Below the pieces are notes generated by a model that was not told the DNA's origin, did not search any database, and was given only the letters and a program-made list of their open reading frames with translations. The position numbers and the translations under genes are program-made. From the NCBI RefSeq assembly GCF_018383905.1, contig NZ_JAGYWA010000004.1:310001-374000 (forward strand): DNA of 64,000 nt, given 5' to 3'. The stretch comes from Flavobacterium branchiicola (lineage in GTDB: Bacteria > Bacteroidota > Bacteroidia > Flavobacteriales > Flavobacteriaceae). Positions 26,621-35,831 of this stretch are shown here, piece after piece. Position 1 is the stretch's first letter. Each line of letters starts with the position of its first letter.

Positions 26621-27021
26621 CATATTCTACCTAGAAAGACACGCTATTATTTCACTGTTGACCATAAATCAACAAGAAGAATATCAATTTTAATCACCAC
26701 ACTTAAAACCGTTGTATCGAAAGTTTTAATAGTAATGAGTTGATCTTAATTATAAAAAGATTTTAAAGGTAAAAATTTAAGGCGTAAAAATAGCAAACGG
26801 GGTTTTGCGTAGAGCATACTTAGTAATAAATGTTGAACTAAAAACTTGAGAGAAATAAACATCTTTGGTGTAATCACATACCATGGATAATTTCGCTGTA
26901 TGATTTTTTTAGAAGTCATAATTTACGCTTGGGATGTGAAAAATGCCACTTGGGTTATTTAATATACGTTTTTGGTAATTATTTTGACAATTTTGCCGAA
27001 TTAACATCTCAAGTATTATTT
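26621..27021. other. Gene-free stretch to the right of remnant A
   Basis: About 400 bp of AT-rich DNA with no convincing gene. Short open frames here lack family features or coding character. No integrase remnant could be recognised. Confidence 0.4.
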
Positions 27022-27855
27022 ATGACTTTACCACTTACTATAATTGCTGCCACTAATTTTTCAGCAATAGCAAACAATGCTGTTACGTATGCTGCCGGAC
27101 TTGCAAAAGCTACCGGAGCAAAACTTATTTTGTTTAATTCGTTTTCCTTGAGTGTACACAGCGCAAATTCACATATTTCTGCAGATGCATTGCAGAAACA
27201 AATTGAAAAAGCGATTTCTAAATTGGAAAATTTAGCTAAAGAAACAGCGAATGTTTTTAAAATTGAAACAGAATCAATTTGTACTTATTCTTTTTTAGAA
27301 GACGAACTTCCTCGCATTATTGATCAAACAAAAGCAGATGTTGTAGTCATAGGAATGGCAGAACGTTCCTTTGAGCAGGAATTATTGGGAAATTCAACCA
27401 CTTCGGCAATTAAAAATCTGAAAATTCCTGTATTAGCAGTTCCTGAAAAGGCTCGTTTTCAAAGTGTAAAAAAAGTATTGTATGCTTATGATAATCTGAG
27501 TTTTTCGGCAATTAAAAAATTTAGCTGGATTAAAAATGCACTTGGAGATTTGGAGGCAGAAATTGAATTTTTTAGTGTTGATGACAAACTAGATGACCTG
27601 AAAGAAGAACAACGCAGAGTTTTAATGTCTTCTAATATCGAAAAAGAGTTTGAAGATGTAAAATATCTTTATAAAACAGTACGATCGAATGCTGTTATTG
27701 ATGAAATAAAAAAAGAAATCAAAAATTACCAAGCTGATCTTTTAATTATGGTGCCCCAAAAATATGGTTTTTGGGATTCTTTTGTACATAGAAGCAAAAC
27801 CAGAATTTTGGCTGCCGGACTTGATATTCCTCTTTTATCATTTCCGAATTATTAA
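27022..27855 (+). CDS. Tandem universal stress (UspA) domain protein
   Basis: I prefer the ATG at 27022 (277 residues, beginning MTLPLTIIAATNFS), because the 31 residues encoded upstream of it lack any family similarity. Two Usp domains follow each other: residues 4-145 (ATNFSAIANNAVTYAAGLAK through LGNSTTSAIKNLKIPVLAVP) and about 150-277 (KKVLYAYDNLSFSAIKKF through PLLSFPNY). The first ends in a Usp-like GNSTTSAI loop related to the ATP-binding G-x(2)-G-x(9)-GS/T site, though degenerate. Tandem Usp proteins are common in Bacteroidota and act in the cytosol under stress. A strong terminator follows. It is the first gene inside the segment between remnants A and B. Confidence 0.85.
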   Translation: MTLPLTIIAATNFSAIANNAVTYAAGLAKATGAKLILFNSFSLSVHSANSHISADALQKQIEKAISKLENLAKETANVFKIETESICTYSFLEDELPRIIDQTKADVVVIGMAERSFEQELLGNSTTSAIKNLKIPVLAVPEKARFQSVKKVLYAYDNLSFSAIKKFSWIKNALGDLEAEIEFFSVDDKLDDLKEEQRRVLMSSNIEKEFEDVKYLYKTVRSNAVIDEIKKEIKNYQADLLIMVPQKYGFWDSFVHRSKTRILAAGLDIPLLSFPNY

Positions 27856-27870
27856 TAATACATAACTTGA

Positions 27871-27909
27871 TGAAACCGGATTTCTTTTAAAATCCGGTTT
27901 CAGTTTTAC
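27871..27909 (+). terminator. Terminator of the Usp gene
   Basis: TGAAACCGGATTT (27871-27883) pairs perfectly with its complement at 27890-27902 across a 6-nt loop, followed by GTTTT. It lies 15 bp after the stop codon. Confidence 0.78.
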
Positions 27910-28043
27910 TGTTGTTATTCTTTGAATTGTTTTTAGATAGTGTTTACATAATTGCAAAGTACATTCAAAATCTAATAAAAAAGGAATAAAAAGCGTTTTA
28001 ATTAAAATAACAGGAAAACACAACTTCAAAAAAAAGCAAAAAA

Positions 28044-29090
28044 ATGAACGCAGTTATAACAGCTATAGGAGGTTATGTGCCACCATCTATCCTCACAAAC
28101 AAAAAAATCTCTGAAACAGTCGATACTTCAGAAGAATGGATTGAAAAGAGAACAGGAATTAAAGAACGAAGAATAGCCGCTAAAGATGTTGCAACATCAG
28201 ATCTTGCTAGTGAAGCTATTGCTAATCTTATAAAAAAATATAAAATTGATCCTCTTGAAATCGAAGCATTGGTTTTAGCAACGGCAACTCCGGATTATAT
28301 TTTGGCGCCAACGGCCAGTTTGGTATGCGAAAAAAGTGGACTTTTGAATGCATTTGGAGTTGATTTGAATGCTGCTTGTAGCGGTTTTTTGTACGCTTTA
28401 GAAATGGCCGCCAACATGATAGAAAGTGGTCGTTATGAAAAAATTATTGTTGTTGGGGCAGATAAAATGAGTTCGATTGTTGATTATGAAGATCGAAATA
28501 CATGTATTCTTTTTGGTGATGGAGCGGGAGCCGTTTTATTGGAAAAGACAACTTCGAATTACGGATTAATGAAAAGTATTTTAAGAACAGATGGAAGCGG
28601 AACTTCGGCATTATTAGTGCCTGCAGGAGGTTCCAGAAAACCTGCAGAAATGAGTAGTATCTTGCACAAAATGCATTATTTAAAGCAAGACGGCTCCTTT
28701 GTTTTTAAAAAAGCTGTAGCATCAATGGCTTCAGTATCGCAAGAAGTTATTTCCAAAAATGAATTACAGACAGATGAAATTGACTGGGTAATTCCGCATC
28801 AGGCTAATTTGAGAATTATAAACGCTGTAAGCGAAAATCTGAACATCAATTCAGAAAAAGTAAAAGTAAATATTGATCGATACGGAAATACGACTTCAGC
28901 AACAATTCCGCTTTGTTTATGGGATTTTGTAGATGATTTTGAAGAGGGGCAAAATTTACTTATTACCACTTTTGGAGCTGGATTTTCATGGGGAGCAACT
29001 TGTTTAAAATGGGGAATAATGCGTGAACAAAGAACAGTAAAATCGCGCCGAATAAATGTTAGAAAAAAGAGCATTTTAGTCACACAATAA
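28044..29090 (+). CDS. fabH: 3-oxoacyl-ACP synthase III (beta-ketoacyl-ACP synthase)
   Basis: The 348-residue thiolase-fold enzyme condenses acetyl-CoA with malonyl-ACP to start fatty acid synthesis. The catalytic triad is present: Cys112 in AACSGFLYA, His in IPHQANLRI (about residue 251) and Asn in YGNTTSATIPL (about 281). The last ~18 residues, rich in Arg and Lys (VKSRRINVRKKSILVTQ), extend beyond the usual ~331-335 residues. It stands alone, not in a fab/plsX operon, so this is probably an additional paralogue and not the main housekeeping copy; that is inference. It could instead serve a secondary lipid or pigment pathway. Confidence 0.9.
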   Translation: MNAVITAIGGYVPPSILTNKKISETVDTSEEWIEKRTGIKERRIAAKDVATSDLASEAIANLIKKYKIDPLEIEALVLATATPDYILAPTASLVCEKSGLLNAFGVDLNAACSGFLYALEMAANMIESGRYEKIIVVGADKMSSIVDYEDRNTCILFGDGAGAVLLEKTTSNYGLMKSILRTDGSGTSALLVPAGGSRKPAEMSSILHKMHYLKQDGSFVFKKAVASMASVSQEVISKNELQTDEIDWVIPHQANLRIINAVSENLNINSEKVKVNIDRYGNTTSATIPLCLWDFVDDFEEGQNLLITTFGAGFSWGATCLKWGIMREQRTVKSRRINVRKKSILVTQ

Positions 29091-29125
29091 TTGTTATTCC
29101 ATACAATTTTCAATTTTTATATTTG
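29091..29125 (+). promoter_or_regulatory. Promoter of the LytS/LytR-type operon
   Basis: TATATTTG at 29118-29125 matches TAnnTTTG. A TTG at 29091-29093 lies 24 bp upstream, slightly longer than usual. The start codon of the kinase is 55 bp downstream. Confidence 0.5.
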
Positions 29126-29180
29126 CGTTCAATTAAATGTATAATTTTAACAATCCATCAATTTTATCAATTTTCATTAA

Positions 29181-30281
29181 ATGAGGTTACGAAGTCAAAA
29201 TAAAACAACAAAATCCGGAAAGAATTTTTTCTATAAATATTACCGAATCATAGTAATTCCGGCGGTTTTTTTGGTGTATCTGTCTTCGTATTATTTTCTG
29301 AATCCGTACAGAAATTTTGAAGAAGAAGGTTTGCTGGATTTAGATCAGACCTTCGATATTTTTATAATTCTGTTGTATTGCGCCATACTTACTGAATTGA
29401 CCCTTTTTGTAGGTCGAAAATTGAACTATTACATTAGGTGGGAACAAAATCCTGTTTTTAGGGTAATAGCTCAGTTTATTTGCCTGATTGCTGGAAATAT
29501 TCTTTTGAATTACTTTTTTTCCTGGCTATGGGATTATTTATATCCGTGCACGGCATTAGAAGAAAATGATTTGGTAACCATTTGGCAGTCTAAAATTATG
29601 GCAGCTATTATTTCACTTTTAATCAGTGCAATTCATACCGGAATATTTTTATTAAACAGATGGCGTGTAAATGCCGAAGAAACTGCCGAATTAAGAATTA
29701 AAGCATCAGAACTTCAGGAAGCGGTAACAAGATCAGAATTGGAATCTTTAAAACTGCAATTAGATCCGCATTTCATTTTTAATAATTTCAGTACGCTGAC
29801 AGAATTAATTTATGAAGATCAGCAACAGGCCGCATCGTTTCTCGAAAATATTACAAGAGTGTATCGCTATATGATTTCAAATTCAAATAAAGATACTATT
29901 ACTGTAAAAGAAGAAATTGAATTTTTGAACGCTTATTTTTATCTTTTGAAGAAAAGACTTGGAGAAAAAATTGATTTGAAAATCTTTATTGATGAGTCTG
30001 CCATGCCGCTTCATTTGCCGCCATTGACTTTGCAATTATTGGTCGAAAATGCCGTGAAACATAATATGGCAACTTTGTCAAATCCGTTAACGATTGCAAT
30101 ATATTCTGATTTGGGAGATATTATAGTTAGAAATAATCTACAGCCAACAGCAGGAAAAAGCTTGGTTTCGACCGGAATTGGAAATAAAAATATAGAATTT
30201 AGATATAAGATTTTATGTGACCGAATGCCTGTTTTTTATGAATCAAACGGATTTTATTTTGTCCGTCTACCATTAATTTAA
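29181..30281 (+). CDS. LytS/YehU-type sensor histidine kinase
   Basis: The 366-residue membrane protein has four predicted transmembrane segments (about residues 22-40, 58-77, 92-117 and 138-158), a short linker helix, then a His_kinase domain (PF06580 type). The phosphoacceptor is His197 in LDPHFIFNNF. The N box lies in LLVENAVKHNM, while the later G-box region is shortened (STGIGNKNIEFR), normal for this family. No separate extracellular sensor domain exists, so sensing must occur in the membrane part. The response regulator begins 5 bp after the stop. The RND efflux operon downstream is a plausible target. Confidence 0.88.
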   Translation: MRLRSQNKTTKSGKNFFYKYYRIIVIPAVFLVYLSSYYFLNPYRNFEEEGLLDLDQTFDIFIILLYCAILTELTLFVGRKLNYYIRWEQNPVFRVIAQFICLIAGNILLNYFFSWLWDYLYPCTALEENDLVTIWQSKIMAAIISLLISAIHTGIFLLNRWRVNAEETAELRIKASELQEAVTRSELESLKLQLDPHFIFNNFSTLTELIYEDQQQAASFLENITRVYRYMISNSNKDTITVKEEIEFLNAYFYLLKKRLGEKIDLKIFIDESAMPLHLPPLTLQLLVENAVKHNMATLSNPLTIAIYSDLGDIIVRNNLQPTAGKSLVSTGIGNKNIEFRYKILCDRMPVFYESNGFYFVRLPLI

Positions 30282-30286
30282 AAGTT

Positions 30287-31042
30287 ATGAAAATTTTAAT
30301 TGTAGAAGATGAAAGCATAAATGCAAGTCGTCTTAAGCGATTGTTGGAAGAGATTGAACCTAATTGTCAAATTTTGGGTATCATCGATACTGTTGTTGAT
30401 ACTGTAGAATGGCTAAAATCTAATCCGGTTCCCGATTTAATTACGATGGATATTCGCTTAGCCGACGGATTGAGTTTTTCCATTTTTGATGAAGTAACCA
30501 TTTCTTGTCCGGTTATTTTTACTACTGCGTACGATGAATATGCGATTCGTGCTTTTAAGGTAAACAGCATCGATTATTTGATGAAACCAATCGAAAAAAA
30601 TGAATTGGAATATGCTTTGATAAAATTCAAATCGCTGTCTAAAACGAATACTGAAGTTACCAATATTACTGGTATTTTAAAAGATTTAATGCAAAAACCT
30701 ATTTATAGATTACGTTTTTTAGTAACCTACAGAGACGGTTACAAAAGCGTAGATGTTGCCGATATTGATTTTATATATTCGGAATTTAAAACCAGTAATT
30801 TATTTCTTAAATCGGGTGTAATTATCTCGATTCCACAAACGATGGAAGAATTGGAACAGGAACTAGATCCAAATCTCTTTTTTAGGGCAAACCGCCAGTT
30901 CTTCATTCGTGCCGAAAGCATCAAAACGATTGCAAATTACTTCAACGCAAAACTTAAAATCCAACTCAAATCAGATCCTGAACGAGAAGTGATTATCAGT
31001 AGAGAAAAAGCGCCATTCTTTAAACAGTGGATGGATAGGTAA
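30287..31042 (+). CDS. LytTR-type response regulator
   Basis: The 251-residue protein has a receiver domain (residues 1-120) with Asp phosphoacceptor D55 (ITMDIRLADG), acidic pocket residues in VEDES (8-10), the conserved Thr-Ala switch in FTTAYDEY and Lys in LMKPIE. A LytTR DNA-binding domain fills about residues 145-250 (YKSVDVADIDFIYSEF, PNLFFRANRQFFIRAESI). It follows the kinase by 5 bp and forms a two-component pair with it. LytTR proteins bind direct repeats upstream of target promoters. The RND operon 460 bp downstream could be controlled by it, but no matching site was identified. Confidence 0.9.
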   Translation: MKILIVEDESINASRLKRLLEEIEPNCQILGIIDTVVDTVEWLKSNPVPDLITMDIRLADGLSFSIFDEVTISCPVIFTTAYDEYAIRAFKVNSIDYLMKPIEKNELEYALIKFKSLSKTNTEVTNITGILKDLMQKPIYRLRFLVTYRDGYKSVDVADIDFIYSEFKTSNLFLKSGVIISIPQTMEELEQELDPNLFFRANRQFFIRAESIKTIANYFNAKLKIQLKSDPEREVIISREKAPFFKQWMDR

Positions 31043-31047
31043 TTTTT

Positions 31048-31390
31048 TAGGTTCTAAGGTTCTGAGGTGCTGAGGGACTAAGGTTTTTTTGCCACGAATT
31101 TCACTAATTTTCATTAATTTTTTCTTATTGGAATGACATTTATAGTCTCATTTTTGTCATCCTGACGGAGGAAGGATCTTCGTTAGAAAGTCTACAAAGA
31201 TTGGCAAATTCTGCAAGGAGTTTATTTCGAAGATCCTTCCTCCGTCAGGATGACAAATTGTGCGTAAAAAAAATCTTTCTAATCCTTTTTTAACTGTGGT
31301 AAAAAACTTTGCGACTTAGCGTCTTTGTGAGATTCTTTTTTAGAACAAAAAAAAACTTAGAAGCTTAGCATCTTAGCCACTTAGAACCTA
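31048..31390. repeat. Nested inverted-repeat region between the response regulator and the efflux operon
   Basis: Three layers are seen in this gene-free region. The outer arms (31048-31086 and 31355-31390) are imperfect inverted copies built from words like CTAAGGTT and AACTTAGAA. The inner arms (31153-31182 and 31228-31257) are a perfect 30-bp inverted repeat around a 45-nt loop; their core reads GTCATCCTGACGGAGGAAGG. Between them lie stretches such as TTGCCACGAATTTCACTAA and CTTTGCGACTTAGCG, of a type I recall as scattered in flavobacterial intergenic DNA. No open reading frame or transposase is present, so it is best described as a REP/MITE-like palindromic element. Confidence 0.75.
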
Positions 31391-31500
31391 TTAAAAAACA
31401 TCCGTTTCGGTACCCAAAAATTCCGTTTGGGTAACTTTCTACCCTAAAAAAGCTGTTTTACGCTGTTATTTTGCTGCCAAATTTGAGGTATTCATTTAAA

Positions 31501-32643
31501 ATGAAAAATAAAATGACAAAACAGTTTTTTCAAAAAGCAATTAACAAGATTGCAGTTATATTAATGATAATTTTTCTTTCTTCATGTGGGAAAAGCGGAG
31601 CAGATGCGCAAATGGCACCGCCAAAACCCGAAGTTGATTTTTTGCAAACTAATTCAGCAACAGGCGAAGTAGAAAAAAAATATCCAGCAACAGTCGAAGG
31701 TGCTGTAAATGTGGATATAAAAGCGCAAGTATCAGGTTATTTGGAAGCCATTTATGTTAAAGAGGGAGATTATGTAAATAAAGGACAATCTCTTTTTAAA
31801 ATTAAAGGCGATGTTTATGCCGAACAAGTAAACAACAGTCGTGCAGCGTATAAAAGCGCTTTGGCAAATCAGGCAAATGCTAAATTGGAAGTAGAGAAAA
31901 TCAAACCTTTGGTAGAAGGAAAAGTTTTTTCAGACATGCAGTTAAAAACAGCGCAAGCCAGCTATGAAGCAGCTACGGCTCAGGTAGCACAGGCTAAGGC
32001 CGCTTTAGGATCATCTCAGATTAATGCCAATTTCTCTTTGATTACAGCTCCTGTGAGCGGCTATATTAGCCGAATTCCGAATCGTGTTGGGAATTTAGTG
32101 ACGCCAACAGATGCAGTTCCACTAACTGTTTTATCGGAGATCAATAACGTTTTTGTTTATTTCTCTTTAACCGAAGCAGATTATCTGGCTTTCTCAAAAG
32201 ATTCAAAAGCAAATCAATCCGTAAGTTTAATTATGGCCGATGACAGCCAGTACGACCAAAAAGGAAAATTGGAAGTTGCCAGTGGAAATATTGATCGTGC
32301 AACAGGAACAATTGCTCTAAAAGCCATTTTTCCAAATCCGAATAAACAATTACGTGCCGGAGGTTCTGCGCGAATTGTATTGAACAAAAGTTTGTCTTCT
32401 ATAATTACAGTTCCTATGGCGAGCGTAAAAGATATTCAGGATAAATTCTTCGTTTTTGTTTTGAAAGAAGGCAATAAAGTTGCCATGGTTCCTATCGAGA
32501 TTGCTGGAAGCGCTGGAGTAGATTATTTTGTAAAATCAGGTTTAAAACCGGGAGACAAAGTAGCGTTGAATTCTATCGATGTACTTTACGATAGTATGGA
32601 AGTTGTTCCAAAAACCGCTTCAAAGGCTGTAAGCAGCAAATAA
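31501..32643 (+). CDS. RND efflux periplasmic adaptor (AcrA/MexA-like lipoprotein)
   Basis: The ATG at 31501 gives a good lipoprotein signal with lipobox FLSSC (Cys29), so I prefer it over the ATG at 31471. The 380-residue product has the membrane-fusion layout: beta-barrel and lipoyl half-motif (VNVDIKAQVSGYLEAIYVKEGDYVNKGQ), a coiled-coil hairpin (SRAAYKSALANQANAKLEVE through AQAKAALGSS), the second lipoyl half (ITAPVSGYISRIPN) and the membrane-proximal barrel. It joins the inner membrane RND pump to the outer membrane channel. The two partner genes follow within 30 bp and 2 bp. Its substrates probably include hydrophobic drugs. Confidence 0.93.
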   Translation: MKNKMTKQFFQKAINKIAVILMIIFLSSCGKSGADAQMAPPKPEVDFLQTNSATGEVEKKYPATVEGAVNVDIKAQVSGYLEAIYVKEGDYVNKGQSLFKIKGDVYAEQVNNSRAAYKSALANQANAKLEVEKIKPLVEGKVFSDMQLKTAQASYEAATAQVAQAKAALGSSQINANFSLITAPVSGYISRIPNRVGNLVTPTDAVPLTVLSEINNVFVYFSLTEADYLAFSKDSKANQSVSLIMADDSQYDQKGKLEVASGNIDRATGTIALKAIFPNPNKQLRAGGSARIVLNKSLSSIITVPMASVKDIQDKFFVFVLKEGNKVAMVPIEIAGSAGVDYFVKSGLKPGDKVALNSIDVLYDSMEVVPKTASKAVSSK

Positions 32644-32673
32644 TTTTTCATTCAATAAAAAATAACATTTTCC

Positions 32674-35600
32674 ATGTTAAAGAAAATAATAGACAGGCCA
32701 GTATTTGCCACAGTTATCTCTATTGTATTGGTAATATTGGGGATTATAGGTCTTACCAGATTATCAGTTACAAGATTTCCAGATATTTCGCCTCCAACCG
32801 TTATGGTAAGTGGTTCGTATCCGGGAGGAAATAGTGAAACCGTTATTCGTTCGGTGGTGACGCCATTAGAAGAGCAAATTAACGGAGTTGAAAACATGCA
32901 GTACATTAAATCTACTGCCAGTAACGACGGATCTTTTTCGATCAGCGTGATTTTCAAGCAAGGTATCGATCCAGATCAGGCTGCCGTAAATGTGCAAAAC
33001 AGAGTGCAACAGGCGACACCAAAATTACCGCAAGAAGTGGTGAGAATGGGTCTTACGACTTCGAAACAACAAAATAGTATGATTGTTATTTTCAACCTGT
33101 ATACAGATGATAATAACAAATACGACGAATTGTTTTTGCAGAATTATGCCAATATCAACTTAGTTCCTCAAATGAAACGTGTTCCGGGTGTTGGACAAGT
33201 TCAGATTTTCGGACAGAAAGATTATTCGATGCGAATCTGGCTGGATCCGCGTAAAATGGCAAATGCAGGTTTAGTTCCTTCAGATGTTACGCAGGCCATT
33301 GCAGAACAAAGTTTAGAATCGGCTCCCGGGAAATTGGGAGAAGAATCTACAGCTGCTTTAGAATATGTAATTCGTTACAAAGGAAAAAAGAACAAACCAG
33401 AACAATATGAAAATATTGTGGTTAAAAATATCGGAAGCAATGTTTTAAGATTGAAAGACGTTGCACGAGTAGAATTTGGTTCTATTTCGTATAGCGGAGA
33501 TAATAAATCAAATAGTAAAAACGCTGTGACAATGGCAATTTTACAAACTTCTGGTTCTAATGCCAATGATATTGAAATCGGAATCAACAAAGAAGTAGAA
33601 AGATTGTCTAAATCTTTTCCTCCAGGCATTAAGTACGTAAATGTAATGAGTACCAAAGACCGATTGGACGAAGCAACCGGACAGGTAAAATCGACTTTAT
33701 TTGAAGCTTTTATTCTTGTATTTATTGTGGTTTTTATATTCCTGCAAGACATTCGCTCGACGATTATTCCAGCGATTGCAGTTCCGGTAGCGATTGTAGG
33801 AACATTTTTCTTCCTTTTGGTTTTCGGATTTACAATTAACATTCTAACGCTTTTTGCTTTGGTTTTAGCGATTGGAATTGTCGTCGATGATGCGATTGTC
33901 GTCGTCGAAGCCGTTCATAGTAAAATGGAGGAAGATGCAGGAATTTCGGCAAAAGAAGCTACTCACAGTGCAATGGCAGAAATTACGGGAGCTGTAATTT
34001 CGATTACTTTGGTAATGTCAGCCGTATTTATTCCAATTGGATTTATGACAGGATCTTCGGGAATTTTCTACAAACAATTTGCTTATACCTTGGCAATTGC
34101 GATTATCATTTCTGCAGTAAATGCCTTGACTTTAACTCCTGCATTATGTGCTCTTTTATTGAAAAATCACGGATCTATAGATGGCGATCACGAACATAAA
34201 ACCACTTTTAAAGACCACTTTTTCGTTGGGTTCAATACGAGTTTCGACAATTTAACAGGAAGATATATTAAAGGAGTTCGTTTTCTTATCGGTAAAAAAT
34301 GGATTGCTGCTGGTTTAGTTACCGGAATAACTGCAATTGCAATTTATATGATGATGTCTACACCAAAAAGTTTCGTTCCGCTAGAAGATGACGGATTTAT
34401 GGTTTACAGTTTGTCAATGCCGCCGGGAACTGCTTTAGATCGTACAACTGCGGTAGTTCAACGAATGGAGAAAATATTAGAAACCGAAAAAGCTATTGAT
34501 GTAAATACAAGTATTACCGGATTTAATATTTTGAGTAACAGTGCCAGTACCGCCTATGGTTTAGGATTTATTAAACTAAAACCTAAAAAAGAAAGAGGTG
34601 AAGTAAAAGATATTGATGAAATTTTGAATAGTGTTACTGCTAAATTATCGACAATTAAAGAAGGTTCGATCATGGTTTTCAGAATGCCTCCGGTTGAAGG
34701 ATTTGGGGTAACAAGTGGTGCAGAAATTGTTTTGCAAGACAGAATGGCGAGAAGCCCTGAAGTACTGAAAGCAATGTCGGATAAAGTGATCGCCCAAATT
34801 ATGAAGCAGCCAGGCGTTCAATATGCTTATACGACTTTTAGAGCAGATTATCCGCAATTGGAGTTGGAAGTTGATGAAGACAAAGCCCGCCAAATGGGAG
34901 TAAATGTAAAAGAACTTTTAGGAAACATTCAGACTTATTTTGCAGGAGATCAATCGTCAGATTTTACTCGATTCGGAAAGTTTTACAGAGTGAATGTAAA
35001 AGCCGATGGAATCTTCAGAATGGATCAGGACGCATTTAATGAAATTTTCGTAAGAAATGCTGATATGCAAATGGTTCCAGTTAAATCGATTGTAAGATTC
35101 CATAAAGTGTACGGACCAGAATCGGTAAACCGTTACAACCTTTACAATTCGGTAAATATTACAGCAATGGCATTGCCAGGTTATAGTAATGGTCAGATTA
35201 TGGGGAGTTTAGAGAAAGTTTTAGATAAACTTCCATCTGATTATAGTTACGAATGGACGGGTTTAAGTTTGGAAGAAAAAGCAGGAGGAAGCCAGACCGT
35301 TGCCATTTTTGGATTGTGTTTACTATTTGTATTCTTCTTGTTGGCAGCTCAATACGAAAGTTATTTACTGCCACTTGCCGTTTTGCTTTCTATTCCAACA
35401 GGAATTTTAGGAGCATTTGCAGGAGTTAAAGCAGTTGGTTTGGATAACAATATTTACGTTCAGGTCGGATTAATCATGCTGGTCGGATTGCTCGCTAAGA
35501 ATGCCATTTTGATTGTTGAATTTGCATTGCAAAGACGATTAGCCGGATTAACGATTGTGGAGTCAGCAATTGAAGGAGCAAGATCAAGGTTAAGACCAAT

Positions 35601-35829
35601 TATCATGACTTCGCTAGCCTTTATTGTAGGGATGATTCCGTTGATGTTTGCTTCAGGAGGAACTGCTGTCGGAAATCGCTCAATCAGTGTCAGCGCGGCG
35701 GTAGGAATGTTTAGTGGAGTTGTTTTGGGAGTTTTTGTAATTCCGTTGCTTTTCATTGTATTCCAATATTTACAAGAAAAAGTTTCAGGTAAGAAAATTG
35801 CAGTTCAGGTTCAAACGATAAAAGAATAA
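32674..35829 (+). CDS. RND (AcrB/MexB-like HAE1) efflux pump subunit
   Basis: The 1051-residue inner membrane protein matches HAE1 pumps in length and layout. There are twelve transmembrane helices in two sets of six, with large periplasmic loops after helices 1 and 7. The start MLKKIIDRPVFATVISIVLV is typical, with FPDISPPTVMVSGSYPGG marking the porter domain. Helix 4 carries the proton-relay pair in AIGIVVDDAIVVVE (Asp-Asp). The periplasmic proton-driven extrusion of antibiotics, detergents or dyes is expected. It lies between the adaptor and the outer membrane factor in one operon. Confidence 0.95.
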   Translation: MLKKIIDRPVFATVISIVLVILGIIGLTRLSVTRFPDISPPTVMVSGSYPGGNSETVIRSVVTPLEEQINGVENMQYIKSTASNDGSFSISVIFKQGIDPDQAAVNVQNRVQQATPKLPQEVVRMGLTTSKQQNSMIVIFNLYTDDNNKYDELFLQNYANINLVPQMKRVPGVGQVQIFGQKDYSMRIWLDPRKMANAGLVPSDVTQAIAEQSLESAPGKLGEESTAALEYVIRYKGKKNKPEQYENIVVKNIGSNVLRLKDVARVEFGSISYSGDNKSNSKNAVTMAILQTSGSNANDIEIGINKEVERLSKSFPPGIKYVNVMSTKDRLDEATGQVKSTLFEAFILVFIVVFIFLQDIRSTIIPAIAVPVAIVGTFFFLLVFGFTINILTLFALVLAIGIVVDDAIVVVEAVHSKMEEDAGISAKEATHSAMAEITGAVISITLVMSAVFIPIGFMTGSSGIFYKQFAYTLAIAIIISAVNALTLTPALCALLLKNHGSIDGDHEHKTTFKDHFFVGFNTSFDNLTGRYIKGVRFLIGKKWIAAGLVTGITAIAIYMMMSTPKSFVPLEDDGFMVYSLSMPPGTALDRTTAVVQRMEKILETEKAIDVNTSITGFNILSNSASTAYGLGFIKLKPKKERGEVKDIDEILNSVTAKLSTIKEGSIMVFRMPPVEGFGVTSGAEIVLQDRMARSPEVLKAMSDKVIAQIMKQPGVQYAYTTFRADYPQLELEVDEDKARQMGVNVKELLGNIQTYFAGDQSSDFTRFGKFYRVNVKADGIFRMDQDAFNEIFVRNADMQMVPVKSIVRFHKVYGPESVNRYNLYNSVNITAMALPGYSNGQIMGSLEKVLDKLPSDYSYEWTGLSLEEKAGGSQTVAIFGLCLLFVFFLLAAQYESYLLPLAVLLSIPTGILGAFAGVKAVGLDNNIYVQVGLIMLVGLLAKNAILIVEFALQRRLAGLTIVESAIEGARSRLRPIIMTSLAFIVGMIPLMFASGGTAVGNRSISVSAAVGMFSGVVLGVFVIPLLFIVFQYLQEKVSGKKIAVQVQTIKE

Positions 35830-35831
35830 TA

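Noticed and set aside
26534..26743. A 69-codon open frame on the plus strand inside remnant A
   Set aside because: It begins in the terminator hairpin of the ssrA-like remnant and its sequence is a translation of that repeat; no family resemblance or ribosome site.
26929..27021. Extended N terminus of the Usp protein
   Set aside because: The 31 extra residues do not resemble Usp proteins, and the ATG at 27022 directly starts the first domain.
33375..33842. A 155-codon frame opposite the RND pump gene
   Set aside because: Shadow of a conserved coding region; the plus-strand frame carries all family motifs.
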